Shown: positions 35,924-43,975 of the stretch, in pieces
Layout: each line of letters starts with the position of its first letter
Position numbering within the stretch: the first letter of the stretch is position 1
Made by a program: the position numbers and the translations under genes
The notes under the pieces: model-generated
Told to the model about the DNA's origin: nothing
Database searches by the model: none
The model's input: only the letters and a program-made list of their open reading frames with translations
DNA from: Streptomyces apocyni
GTDB lineage: Bacteria > Actinomycetota > Actinomycetes > Streptomycetales > Streptomycetaceae
Direction of reading: 5' to 3'
Assembly: GCF_009739465.1 (NCBI RefSeq)
Contig: NZ_WHOM01000076.1
Span: 1 to 51,508 of the forward strand
DNA: 51,508 bases

Positions 35924-38284
35924 GTGTTCGCAGAGCTGGAGTCGGGGGATCCGCGTCAGGTGGGCCGGTACCGGATCGTGGCCCGGCTCGGTGCGGGCGG
36001 TATGGGCCGGGTCTTTCTGGCACGTACGCCCGGCGGCCGGTCGCTCGCGGTGAAGGTGGTGCGCGCGGAGCTCGCCGAGGACACCGGGTTCCGGCAGCAG
36101 TTCGCCCGCGAGGTGGCCACCGCCCGCCGCGTCACCGGCGTCTTCACAGCCTCGGTGGTCGATGCCGACCTGGAGGGGACTCCCGCGTGGCTGGCCACCG
36201 AGTACGTACCGGGGATGTCGCTGGGCGAGGCGATAGCGAAGCATGGCGCGTGGCCCGAGCCTGCCGTACTGGCGCTGGGCGCGGGGCTGGCCGAGGCGCT
36301 GGAGGCGATCCATGACGCCGGGGTCGTCCACCGGGATCTCAAGCCGTCGAACGTACTGCTGGCATCGGACGGCCCGCGAGTGATCGACTTCGGGATCTCG
36401 ATGACGGACGAGGCGAGCGTGCTCACCCAGACCGGCATGGTCATCGGGACCCCCGGGTTCATGTCCCCGGAGCAGCTGGCGTCGGGCGGGCAGGTCGGTC
36501 CGGCGAGCGATGTGTTTTCGCTGGGTGCGGTGCTGACCTACGCCGCGACCGGCTCGGGCCCGTTCGGCATCGGCGCGCCGCACGCCCTGCATTACCGCAT
36601 CGTCCATGAGCAGCCCGACCTGAGCGCCCTGCCTCCGGCGCTCGGCGCGGTGGTAGCGCGATGCCTGGCCAAGGGCCCGGGGGAGCGGCCCGCCGTGGCC
36701 GATCTGCTGGAGGAGCTGGCCCAGACGCTGCGGGACGAGGGACGGGAGGCGCCCCAGCCGCACTCCGAGCACGGCTGGCTGCCGCTGGCGGTGGCGCAGG
36801 CGCTCCAGGAGCATGGTCGAGGCGGAGCCGCGCAGCTTCCGGAGCAGCCGGGAGTGGAGGCAGGTTCCGGCGCCGACCAGGCCGCCCACCACGCCCCCAC
36901 GCGAACCGGCAGGGCATCCGAACCGGGCCCGGCCCACCCGCCGACCGCCCTCGCGACACCGAGTCCGACTCCGGCCCCGGAGTCGGCCTCCGCGCCTCTG
37001 GTACCAGCCACTCCGCCTCTGGCGGTGCCCCCGGCAATGTCCGCGAAGGCGCCTCAGGCCGACGGCGCCCCCGGCCGCACCCGCCGCCAACTCCTGATCG
37101 CCGCGGCCGCCCTGGGCACCGCCGGCATCGGCTTCACCGGCTGGAAGCTCATCGACGACTCCGGCAGCGGCACCGGCGGCGAGTCCTCCGGCGACTCGTG
37201 GGGCCAGGGCTCCGGCGGCAACGGCTCGTCCGGTGGTTCTTCCGGCAGCAACGCAAAGAGCGGCACCCTGCGCTGGTCCATCCCGAAGTTCGCTGCGCCG
37301 TCCGCCGCGTCGGTCGCCGACGGCACCGTCTACATAGCCCATATGGGCAGCAGCAGCTCCGAGGAGCCTTCCCTCCGCGCCCTCGACGCCTCCAGCGGAG
37401 AGCAGCGCTGGACCTTCCCACTCCCCGACGAGGGGCTCAAAACGTCCCCGGCGGTCGCCGACGGAACCGTCTACGTGGTTGGTCGCAGCGCGCTGCGCGC
37501 CGTCGACGCCACCAGCGGGAAGCAGCGCTGGACCTTCCCACTCCCCGACGAGGGGCTGAACTCGTCCCCGACGGTCGCCGACGGAACCGTCTACATCGGC
37601 AGCACCAAAGGCAGGCTGTATGCCGTCGACGCTGAGACCGGGCGGCGGCGCTGGCTCTACCGCTATTCCAAGAACGGGTTCGGCGGCTTCACGCCCGCCC
37701 CGGTGATCTCCGCCGGCATCGTCTACATCGGTGGCGGCGAGGGCGAGCTGTACGCCGTCGACGCCGCCACCGGCCGGGAACGCTGGATCCACCCGTCGAA
37801 GGGCAAGACCCCGGTGCCTGGGCCCGTGGCGGTCGCGGACGACACCGCCTATGTGACCAAGGACGCCCTGCTGTACGCCCTCGACGCCACCAGCGGAAAG
37901 CGCCGCTGGACCTATCCCCCCGTCAAAGGGTTCTCCATGCCCGTCGCCGCCAACGGCGCCGTCTACGTGCGCGACGGCGACAGCCTGTACGCCATCGACG
38001 GCGCTAGCGGAAAGCGGCGCTGGAGCTTCCCCCTCAACGGCGACGCGCAGGGCGCCCCGTCCATCGGTGACGGCACGGTCTGCCTCGGCGGCAAACAGGG
38101 CAAGGTGTACGCGGTCGATGCCGCCACCGGCCGTCAGCGCTGGGTCTTCGACACCCGTGGCAAGGATCAGGGCAACCAGTACCGGATCCAGGTACCTCCC
38201 GTCATCGCCGATGCCACGGTCTACTTCACCGCCGCCGACGACCTGAATGGAGTGCGCCCCACCCTGTACGCGGTGGCCCTCTGA
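35924..38284 (+). CDS. Transmembrane Ser/Thr protein kinase with PQQ-like beta-propeller sensor
   Basis: A 786-aa eukaryotic-type kinase. The kinase domain (about 10-265) has the glycine loop LGAGGMGRVF, AVKVV lysine, HRDLKPSNVLL and DFGIS. A Pro/Ala-rich juxtamembrane region (about 280-380) precedes a single membrane segment (about 388-408, after RRQ). A Gly/Ser linker leads to an extracellular 7-8-bladed PQQ-type propeller (about 445-786), with blades repeating VADGTVYI...LYAVDAxTGxxRW. The propeller probably binds a ligand or protein outside the cell. GTG 35924 follows GGAGGG with a 7-base gap. No substrate gene is adjacent. Confidence 0.92.
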   Translation: MFAELESGDPRQVGRYRIVARLGAGGMGRVFLARTPGGRSLAVKVVRAELAEDTGFRQQFAREVATARRVTGVFTASVVDADLEGTPAWLATEYVPGMSLGEAIAKHGAWPEPAVLALGAGLAEALEAIHDAGVVHRDLKPSNVLLASDGPRVIDFGISMTDEASVLTQTGMVIGTPGFMSPEQLASGGQVGPASDVFSLGAVLTYAATGSGPFGIGAPHALHYRIVHEQPDLSALPPALGAVVARCLAKGPGERPAVADLLEELAQTLRDEGREAPQPHSEHGWLPLAVAQALQEHGRGGAAQLPEQPGVEAGSGADQAAHHAPTRTGRASEPGPAHPPTALATPSPTPAPESASAPLVPATPPLAVPPAMSAKAPQADGAPGRTRRQLLIAAAALGTAGIGFTGWKLIDDSGSGTGGESSGDSWGQGSGGNGSSGGSSGSNAKSGTLRWSIPKFAAPSAASVADGTVYIAHMGSSSSEEPSLRALDASSGEQRWTFPLPDEGLKTSPAVADGTVYVVGRSALRAVDATSGKQRWTFPLPDEGLNSSPTVADGTVYIGSTKGRLYAVDAETGRRRWLYRYSKNGFGGFTPAPVISAGIVYIGGGEGELYAVDAATGRERWIHPSKGKTPVPGPVAVADDTAYVTKDALLYALDATSGKRRWTYPPVKGFSMPVAANGAVYVRDGDSLYAIDGASGKRRWSFPLNGDAQGAPSIGDGTVCLGGKQGKVYAVDAATGRQRWVFDTRGKDQGNQYRIQVPPVIADATVYFTAADDLNGVRPTLYAVAL

Positions 38285-38296
38285 GCTCTCAAACCC

Positions 38297-38548
38297 TCAC
38301 GGCAGCAGCCGCTGCTCCTTCGCCACAGCCACCGCCCGCGTGTCCACGCCCAACTTGTCGTAGATCCGCCCCAGATGGATCTTCACCGTGGCCCGCTGAT
38401 GAACGCCGGTGCCAGAGATACGGCGGGTGGCCTCGACCCCGTCGATCCCGCTGCCGAGCTGGAGGTCCATCAAGACGACGTCCGGGGCCAGCTTGGCTGC
38501 CCCGGATTCTTCCGCAGGGCACCGACAACCGACCCCGACGTTCAACAC
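38297..38548 (-). pseudogene. NarL/LuxR-type response regulator, internally deleted
   Basis: The 83-codon frame joins part of a receiver domain (KLAPDVVLMDLQLGSGIDGVEATRRIS, with the phospho-acceptor Asp) directly to the end of a LuxR HTH (ATVKIHLGRIYDKLGVDTRAVAVAKEQ). About 110 residues between them, and the receiver N-terminus, are missing. The deletion is in frame but removes most of both folds. A histidine kinase partner is not seen. It directly follows the kinase gene, convergently. Confidence 0.85.
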
Positions 38549-38760
38549 GCCTCAACCTCACACGGAAGCCTGACACCGCGGCCGCGCTCAGTCGCGCCCC
38601 GAGCCCGTCGGACCGGTGCCCGGAAATCCGCTGACGAGGGCCCTGCTGATGGCTCGTCCGCTCACGCACCGGCCCAGAAACGAAGTAGCGTCCGAGCCCA
38701 CCGAAGCGGACCCGGACGCTGCGTAGCAGGTCAGAGGGGGTTTTCCCTCCCTGCTCGCGG

Positions 38761-38805
38761 TAGGCCGTGTGGGACTCGAACCCACAACCAATGGATTAAA
38801 AGTCC
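38761..38805 (-). other. tRNA-Lys(UUU) 3' fragment, attachment-site-like
   Basis: On the minus strand this is the 3' part of a tRNA-Lys from the anticodon stem onward: GGA CTTTTAA TCC, then the T arm GTGGG TTCGAGT CCCAC and the acceptor strand ACGGCCT plus A73. The 5' half (acceptor, D arm) is absent. A duplicated tRNA 3' end is the usual scar of a tyrosine-integrase element. Polarity predicts the element on the right (higher coordinates) and the intact tRNA gene beyond it. Confidence 0.85.
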
Positions 38806-39202
38806 TGGAGGGGACCGTCCGGGTGGGTCCGGGCGGTCCTTCTCTGTCCGGGGGTGCCTGGTCAGAGTGGGTGCGGGGTGCTGCTTGATCCATGCGGTGA
38901 CGGGGCCTGGGGCACCGTCCGCTCACGCATCGCTCACGCATGAGTTCGCAATAGCGGTCGACCTCGTGCGAGGTTGCTTCCAACACGCTTTCCACATAGC
39001 CATCCGGGGCGCCGGTGCCGGACAGGGACACTCTGAGCTGCGGTGGAGCGGGTGACGGTGAAGGTTTCGGACAGCTCTGGATGGGGGTGAGCGAGGCCAA
39101 AACTGAGGCCGGGAGAAAAGGGGGCTGGGGTGGGGAGCCTGATCGGAAGAAGCAGCAGCGCGTGTGGCACTCAACCGCCGCGCCACGGCTCCCGCCGGGG
39201 TG

Positions 39203-39371
39203 AGCGGCCGGGGGCAGAGACTGGCTACAGCATGTCCAGCGGCTCGCGATCGAGGTCCAGGTGCGCAGCACGCACAGGGCGGCTGTGGAGGCGGCGCTCG
39301 CCGAGGCTTGCGCACAGGCTGTGAAACGAGCGCAGAATCCGGGGAAGTACGGTGATAGCGAGGAGTGGTGA
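39203..39371 (+). pseudogene. Possible gene remnant in the 38806-39443 gap
   Basis: An open stretch with Streptomyces-like third positions encodes RDWLQHVQRLAIEVQV...KYGDSEEW and stops at 39371, but has no good start codon. A preceding frame (39015-39203) encodes GGEPDRKKQQRVW-like sequence and ends where this opens, suggesting a broken gene. The minus strand at about 38930-39040 also looks partly coding. No family is recognised. Nothing else is seen in the gap. Confidence 0.3.
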
Positions 39372-39443
39372 GCCGGACGATGGGCTGGGCATGGCTGGAA
39401 CGGCTGGCCTATCCCGGCGGCTCGGCAACAGGCCGCACAGCGG

Positions 39444-39845
39444 TCAGTGCATGGCGTTCGCACCCCGCTGATGTGCCGGTAGCGCGCAAGCTGTTGTGCC
39501 ACCGGGCAGACGGTGCCGGTTGTTCGCGACTACGCGATACACACCGTGTGCCGCCCAGCTGACCGGCGGAACCTTAAGTATGAGCCCAAGGTATCGCCAT
39601 GGGCGTCGTCCACGTATGAGCATGCGTGCGATGCCTTGCGCTCCTCCATGGACTCTGTCGGCGGCGGGACTGATCCACAGCACCTCGCGGTCGGCCTGCT
39701 CCGCAGTGACTCTCAAGGCAGGGAGATCGGCGAACTGCCAAGGGACAAACTGCGCTTGGGGCTGCACTACGCGTTGTGCGAACTCGATCATTCTGGAGCA
39801 GAAGCCGCAGTCACCGTCGAACAGCAGGATCGGCTGGTCAAGCAT
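39444..39845 (-). CDS. DCC-family (DUF393) thiol-disulfide oxidoreductase
   Basis: The 133-aa protein has the family's eponymous motif LFDGDCGFCSRMIEFAQ (DxxCxxC) near the N-terminus, followed by FVPWQFAD and REVLWISP, and GGAQGIARML typical of the family. DCC proteins are thioredoxin-like and often lie beside or fused to HTTM proteins, as here (HTTM is two genes upstream). It probably handles a thiol/disulfide step. ATG 39845 is chosen; its Shine-Dalgarno is weak. It is the last gene of the five-gene minus-strand operon, 47 bases after the hydrolase stop. Confidence 0.88.
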   Translation of the reverse strand: MLDQPILLFDGDCGFCSRMIEFAQRVVQPQAQFVPWQFADLPALRVTAEQADREVLWISPAADRVHGGAQGIARMLIRGRRPWRYLGLILKVPPVSWAAHGVYRVVANNRHRLPGGTTACALPAHQRGANAMH

Positions 39846-39892
39846 GATGTGCTCATTTCTGAGGAGTGGTCCAGCGGGTGATACCCAGGTGC

Positions 39893-41404
39893 TCACAGGA
39901 GTGTGGTGAACAGCGCAGCTAGAAGGCCAGTGCGGATGATCACTGCCCGCCCGGCGGTACGGGCGATCACCCTTGCCGGTGCGCGCTCTGCGCCTGCAAC
40001 CCGGGTGTCGCGCCTGGTGGCGCCAAGGAGGAGTCCAAGTGCCAGTAGCCCGGCACTGAGCGTCCAGAGCGCGGGGGGCAGGGTCAGCCAGTCGCCGAGG
40101 CGCCACGTCAGGGCCAGGATGACGACGCCGAAGGTCAAGTCGATCGTCAGGAGTGCAGGGCCGGCGCTGCCGGTGCGCTGCCGCAAGCCGACGACGAGGG
40201 CGGGAAGGGTGGCGCCCACGAGGCCCGCGCCTGTGCCGAGGGCCCAAATGGCGTCCTTGTCGGAACGATCTGCGGGCAGGCCAAGCAGTTGTCGCCCAAT
40301 GGTGTCGACCGAACGGTCGGTGTTGGCCAAGACGACTACGCCTCGTCGGCTGTCGCGGTCGAATGCGATGTATGAGGTGAAGCCGCCGGTCGCTCCGTTC
40401 TGCCAGGTGATATCGCGGCCGCCCACGGTACTCGTGAACCAGCCCAGTCCTGTTCGCGCTTCAAAGCCGGCGTCGTGAGTCGGCTCGGCGGCACGTGCCC
40501 CGGGGGCTGTTCCTTGGATCACAGCACGGAGGAATCGCCCAAGGTCCTGGCTCGTCGTCCAGATGTCGCCCGCAGGGGTGTAGCCAGAGGCCAACCAGTG
40601 CTGTGTCGCGGGTCCTGTCGCTTGCTGTCCATGAGCGACCTTCTCAGGGAAGGGCAGGCCGCTGTCCATGATCCGTGAATCGCGCATGCCCAGCGGGTTA
40701 AAGAGGTACTGGTGCAGGAGTTCGCTGTAGGAACGACCGGTGGTACGCGCAACTGTGTACCCGGCAAGGGCCATACCCAGATTGGAGTAGCTGTACTGGC
40801 CGGGGCTGATCGCGGTCGCGGACTGCGCGGCGGCGAGCACGTCGTCTTCGTTCAGGCCGCTGTAGGGGTCCTGGCCCAACAGACGCAGGCGCATGTCCCG
40901 CGCCTTCATGGTCAGCGTGGAGGGCAATTTCTCCAGCCCTGCACGGTGAGTTGCCAGATCCTCCAAGGTGGCCTCGGCGATCGTGGGGTCAGAGAAGCGC
41001 ACGTCGGGGAGAAGCTGATCCAGGGGGGCTTGGAGCTCGAGGAGCTTTCGGTCCGCGAGCGTGGCGAGGAGCATCCCCGTCATGGGCTTGCCGATGCTGC
41101 CCGCCTCGAACACGGTGGTTCCGTCGACCCGGCTGCGTGCGGGGTTGCCCGAATCGCCGACTCCAGCAAGCCGTAGCGAACTGTGGTCCACCAAAGCGAC
41201 GGAGATCCCCCGGTAGCCCTTTCCGTCGCCTGCGGCTTCGCGTACTTGCGCTGCGAGGTCGGCGTCACCGGTAGTCGCTGTTGAGAGGCGGGGCGGTGTG
41301 GGGGCCGCGTAGGCCCCCACACCAACAGATACGACCAGCAGCACGAGGCACAGCACCGTCGCACTCCGCTTCCTGCGGTTCTGATGTGCCGGAGTCGAAC
41401 GCAC
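39893..41404 (-). CDS. Serine hydrolase of the beta-lactamase/PBP4* family with C-terminal membrane segments
   Basis: A 503-aa protein. An N-terminal signal/anchor (VLCLVLLVVSVGVGAYAA, about 15-35) leads to an extracytoplasmic serine beta-lactamase-related domain (about 50-370) with SxxK in AGSIGKPMTG and YxN in YSYSNLG. The third motif is QNGATGGF instead of KTG/HxG. Three to four hydrophobic segments follow (about 390-500). Such proteins are D-amino-acid peptidases or esterases. In this operon it might trim or release the secreted peptide, or protect the cell; that is inference. The GTG start at 41404 has GGAG upstream. Confidence 0.88.
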   Translation of the reverse strand: MRSTPAHQNRRKRSATVLCLVLLVVSVGVGAYAAPTPPRLSTATTGDADLAAQVREAAGDGKGYRGISVALVDHSSLRLAGVGDSGNPARSRVDGTTVFEAGSIGKPMTGMLLATLADRKLLELQAPLDQLLPDVRFSDPTIAEATLEDLATHRAGLEKLPSTLTMKARDMRLRLLGQDPYSGLNEDDVLAAAQSATAISPGQYSYSNLGMALAGYTVARTTGRSYSELLHQYLFNPLGMRDSRIMDSGLPFPEKVAHGQQATGPATQHWLASGYTPAGDIWTTSQDLGRFLRAVIQGTAPGARAAEPTHDAGFEARTGLGWFTSTVGGRDITWQNGATGGFTSYIAFDRDSRRGVVVLANTDRSVDTIGRQLLGLPADRSDKDAIWALGTGAGLVGATLPALVVGLRQRTGSAGPALLTIDLTFGVVILALTWRLGDWLTLPPALWTLSAGLLALGLLLGATRRDTRVAGAERAPARVIARTAGRAVIIRTGLLAALFTTLL

Positions 41405-41447
41405 GGTCTCCGTCCTTGAATCGGATGCCTGTCTGAGAGCCTGTGCT

Positions 41448-42545
41448 TTACGTCCTGGTCAGCACGGGGTCACGATGGGCCGGCGGGGCGTTGCCCTCAA
41501 GCCCCGGGGCGTCCACTACGGTGTCGGGGCGTTTTCCTTGCTCGGCTGCGACGTTGTGCTCCCTGGGCCGTTGGCCGGTCAGCCTTCGCACCGTTCTGCT
41601 GAGCGAGCGGTAGTGGGCGTCTCCCATGATGACCAGTTCCAGCGCCACAATCGTGAGAGAGAAGGAAATCAGTCCGGCCATATGGACGGCGATTCCCAGG
41701 TGCATGAGAATTCCGCCTGCTACGGCGAAGACGCGCCATTTCCTGCTCAACAAGAGGAAGGTGAACGCGAGCTGGAAGAAAACTGTCCCGTACGTGATCA
41801 GCGTCACGAGGGTTGCACTCTCGTAGATGAGCCGGTTAATTCCGGGCCATCCGAACTCATTCACTCGCAGGATGTAATAAAGGGCCGATCCGTTCTGCCA
41901 GCGCTCGCCCTGCACCTTGTACATCCCCGAGACCAGGTACACGGTGCACACCTGGAGGATCACCGCGACTACGCCTGCGTTGTGCAGAAGTGAACCCACC
42001 CGGAAACGAAGCGACTGCTCGGCATCCTTACCCTCCCGTTCCTCATTTCGCGCATCCAGAGAGAAACGGGCGCCCGAATTGATGAAAACGAAGAATATGA
42101 GAACGATGACGGTAACATTGTCTCCGCCATCAAGGAGGACGGGATTTCTCTGCTGGAGCGACCACAGGAAGACGTAATGCAGAACCGTCATGATTCGCGT
42201 CTTCCAGCCCAGCATGAAAAGCAGTGCAGCCAGGGCCCCGAGGTGGAAGATCAGCTCGAACCACGTATTAGATCTGCTCACGCTGTACAGTGAGAAACCA
42301 TCACCGGCAGCGGGGCCGGTGAAGTTCTGCCAAGGCCACACACCATCCGGCCCCCAGAGGTAGGAGCGTTCCGTGTAGTCGCGCAGGTAGTAATACAGGC
42401 CCAGTGCGCCGAGAATGATTCGTGCGAGTGCGGACCCGATGAGCGAGCGGCGCCGCAAGCTCAGGTCATCGATCCGGGTGTAGAAAGAAGCTCGCATCCG
42501 ATTTGCTGCAGAATTAGCATTCATTCGCAGGCTGTCTTTGGTCAT
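41448..42545 (-). CDS. HTTM-domain membrane protein (SdpB-like)
   Basis: A polytopic membrane protein of 365 aa with about 6-7 hydrophobic segments. It has HTTM (horizontally transferred transmembrane) features shared by SdpB and vitamin-K-dependent gamma-carboxylases: LARIILGALGLYYYL, FELIFHLGALAALLFMLGW, a TVIVLIFFVFINSGARFSLDA segment and YLVSGMYKVQGERWQNGSALYY. SdpB is required to mature the SDP toxin in Bacillus. The ATG overlaps the stop of the DUF5819 gene (ATGA), so the pair is translationally coupled. GC is visibly lower than in the flanks. The basic, disordered C-terminus is probably cytoplasmic. Confidence 0.9.
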   Translation of the reverse strand: MTKDSLRMNANSAANRMRASFYTRIDDLSLRRRSLIGSALARIILGALGLYYYLRDYTERSYLWGPDGVWPWQNFTGPAAGDGFSLYSVSRSNTWFELIFHLGALAALLFMLGWKTRIMTVLHYVFLWSLQQRNPVLLDGGDNVTVIVLIFFVFINSGARFSLDARNEEREGKDAEQSLRFRVGSLLHNAGVVAVILQVCTVYLVSGMYKVQGERWQNGSALYYILRVNEFGWPGINRLIYESATLVTLITYGTVFFQLAFTFLLLSRKWRVFAVAGGILMHLGIAVHMAGLISFSLTIVALELVIMGDAHYRSLSRTVRRLTGQRPREHNVAAEQGKRPDTVVDAPGLEGNAPPAHRDPVLTRT

Positions 42546-43273
42546 CCTGTGACCTTCAACGGCTTCATCCAGTCAAGGTCGTAGTACGAGATCTTGCCTT
42601 TGCTGTCACGGGTGTACCGCTCGGAGAATCGCGGAAACTCGTTCGAGACGACGCGTACCTGAATGGACCGGATGTCGTTGCCCCATAGCTGGGTTGCCTC
42701 CGCGCTGGCGAGGGCCTGCGCGTAGCGAAGCGCGGTGGCGCGCGCATCGTGTTCGGCCGGGGTCAGGGGCGGGTTCAGTTTCTTGTGCTTCTTAGACTCG
42801 GGGCTGTCCGGCCGGGGGTCGGGCAACAGGTTCTTGGCGCGGAGCTCTTCAAGCTGGGGGTCCCGCCAGGAATCGAGCTGCTGACGTACGCCGGTGGGCA
42901 GTCGCTGCACGCGGGAGGGCCAGAACCTCTGTTGCTGGAGCTTACTGATGTGGGGTGTGGTGACGTCCGCCCACTTTGTAGTCACCAGCGACCCGTCGGC
43001 GCGAACCTTCTGGGCGCGGACAAGGATTCCAGAATCCTCCGCTACCGGCTCGGGCGCGAAAAGATGCCAGTCCTGCCCGAAGTAGGGCGACATATAAGAG
43101 TGGATCTGTTCGTCATATTTCTCGCGAACGGGGTTGAACGGGGTGTTATACAGGGCAGTCATGCCGAAATGAAATAGCGTGGCAGCTGCCGTTAGAACAC
43201 TGGCCGCGACCAGAGCGGAACGTCTCCCTCTACTCCAGCCCGAAAGGGGATGACCCACAGGTTTTTCTGTCAC
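42542..43273 (-). CDS. DUF5819-family protein (SdpA-like)
   Basis: A 243-aa protein with one N-terminal membrane segment (about 18-40, ALVAASVLTAAATLFHFGMTALY). It is followed by the DUF5819/SdpA signature NPVREKYDEQIHSYMSPYFGQDWHLFAPEPV (about 46-76); the F-x-Q-x-W-x-LFAP core is the hallmark. The rest is soluble and probably outside the membrane. SdpA and SdpB together mature pro-SdpC in Bacillus. It is coupled to the HTTM gene by a 4-bp overlap and lies 71 bases after the small precursor gene, past a hairpin. The start is GTG 43273; the Shine-Dalgarno is weak. Confidence 0.88.
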   Translation of the reverse strand: MTEKPVGHPLSGWSRGRRSALVAASVLTAAATLFHFGMTALYNTPFNPVREKYDEQIHSYMSPYFGQDWHLFAPEPVAEDSGILVRAQKVRADGSLVTTKWADVTTPHISKLQQQRFWPSRVQRLPTGVRQQLDSWRDPQLEELRAKNLLPDPRPDSPESKKHKKLNPPLTPAEHDARATALRYAQALASAEATQLWGNDIRSIQVRVVSNEFPRFSERYTRDSKGKISYYDLDWMKPLKVTG

Positions 43274-43294
43274 TCGGTGCTCATCTTCTTGTCA

Positions 43295-43324
43295 TGGCGG
43301 GCACCCATTTCTGAGCGCCCGCCA
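43295..43324 (-). terminator. Intra-operon hairpin between precursor and maturation genes
   Basis: An 8-bp stem (TGGCGGGC 43295-43302 with GCCCGCCA 43317-43324) and a 14-base loop lie in the 71-base gap. It could act as a partial terminator or RNA-stability element, giving more precursor mRNA than maturation mRNA. Confidence 0.55.
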
Positions 43325-43344
43325 CCCGTGGGAAATTACTGTAG

Positions 43345-43710
43345 TCAGTCGAACGAGCGCGACAGGTCTACAGCATTCGGTGATTCGGCACCCACGCCGC
43401 CCCGAATGAACGCCCCCTTGCGGTTCTTAGCAAGTCGAGCCGCATCCTTGTGGCCGTTGGCCTTGACGTAGTCCCATGCAGCTGAACCGGCAAAGGACCC
43501 CGCTGCCTTCTTTGCTAGCGAAGCCCAGCGCATCGGCTGCAGCTCATCCTCGGCCTTGTCCGGCTTAGCCGCAGCCTCCTCGAATGCGACAGCGGTCGTC
43601 TCCTTCTTCGGTGCGGAAGAAAGCGAATCAGCGGAGGCAGAAGAAGCGAAAACGATGCCGGCGGTCAGTCCGACAGCCACCCCAGCAGTCGCGATTTTGA
43701 TTCGACGCAC
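43345..43710 (-). CDS. Small secreted precursor, candidate SDP-like toxin peptide
   Basis: A 121-aa product. The signal peptide MRRIKIATAGVAVGLTAGIVFASSASADS has a cleavage site at ASA-D, near residue 28. An acidic pro-like stretch (EEAAAKPDKAEDELQP) precedes a cationic, amphipathic C-terminal part (RWASLAKKAAGSFAGSAAWDYVK... then KDAARLAKNRKGAFIRGG). There are no cysteines, unlike Bacillus SdpC. GTG 43710 is chosen for the GGGGG Shine-Dalgarno 5 bases upstream; ATG 43722 and 43737 are alternatives. As first gene of the DUF5819/HTTM operon it is the obvious precursor. The toxin role is inference; the upstream region holds AT-rich TATGAT (about 43791-43796). Confidence 0.7.
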   Translation of the reverse strand: MRRIKIATAGVAVGLTAGIVFASSASADSLSSAPKKETTAVAFEEAAAKPDKAEDELQPMRWASLAKKAAGSFAGSAAWDYVKANGHKDAARLAKNRKGAFIRGGVGAESPNAVDLSRSFD

Positions 43711-43905
43711 GAAAACCCCCATAGAAAGGTGAAACATGTTGGGTGGTCAAGCCCAGGCTCGCACCCCGTGATGCGAGCTCTTCATGATCATACTAGATAT
43801 GAAAGGGCCTCAGTTACCTTGGTGGCGGAGGTCACTGGAGTGAAATAAAGTTCAGGAATGAAGTATTCCGCTTCCCATCATGGGTAGGTGTGGCGCATAT
43901 AGAAA

Positions 43906-43941
43906 ATCCCGCAGGGGCCACGGATGTGGCCCCTGCGGGAT
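43906..43941 (-). terminator. Intrinsic terminator of the APC/Lrp operon
   Basis: Perfect 16-bp stem (43906-43921 with 43926-43941, arm ATCCCGCAGGGGCCAC) with a 4-base loop, followed on the minus strand by TTTTCT. It is a classic rho-independent terminator 35 bases after the Lrp stop, isolating the peptide operon downstream. Confidence 0.93.
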
Positions 43942-43975
43942 AATGGCAATACTCGGTGTGGTCCTGAGGGTGGGG

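Noticed and set aside
38588..39502. 304-codon minus-strand frame containing PLVVGSSPTRPT
   Set aside because: That motif is translation of the tRNA-Lys fragment; the rest has no coherent coding signal throughout.
39893..41404. Antibiotic-resistance beta-lactamase
   Set aside because: The third active-site motif is atypical, and C-terminal membrane segments and operon context point to a PBP4*/esterase-like hydrolase.
43345..43710. Lanthipeptide or disulfide-bonded SdpC orthologue
   Set aside because: No cysteines and no lanthionine synthetase; only the genomic context supports a toxin role.
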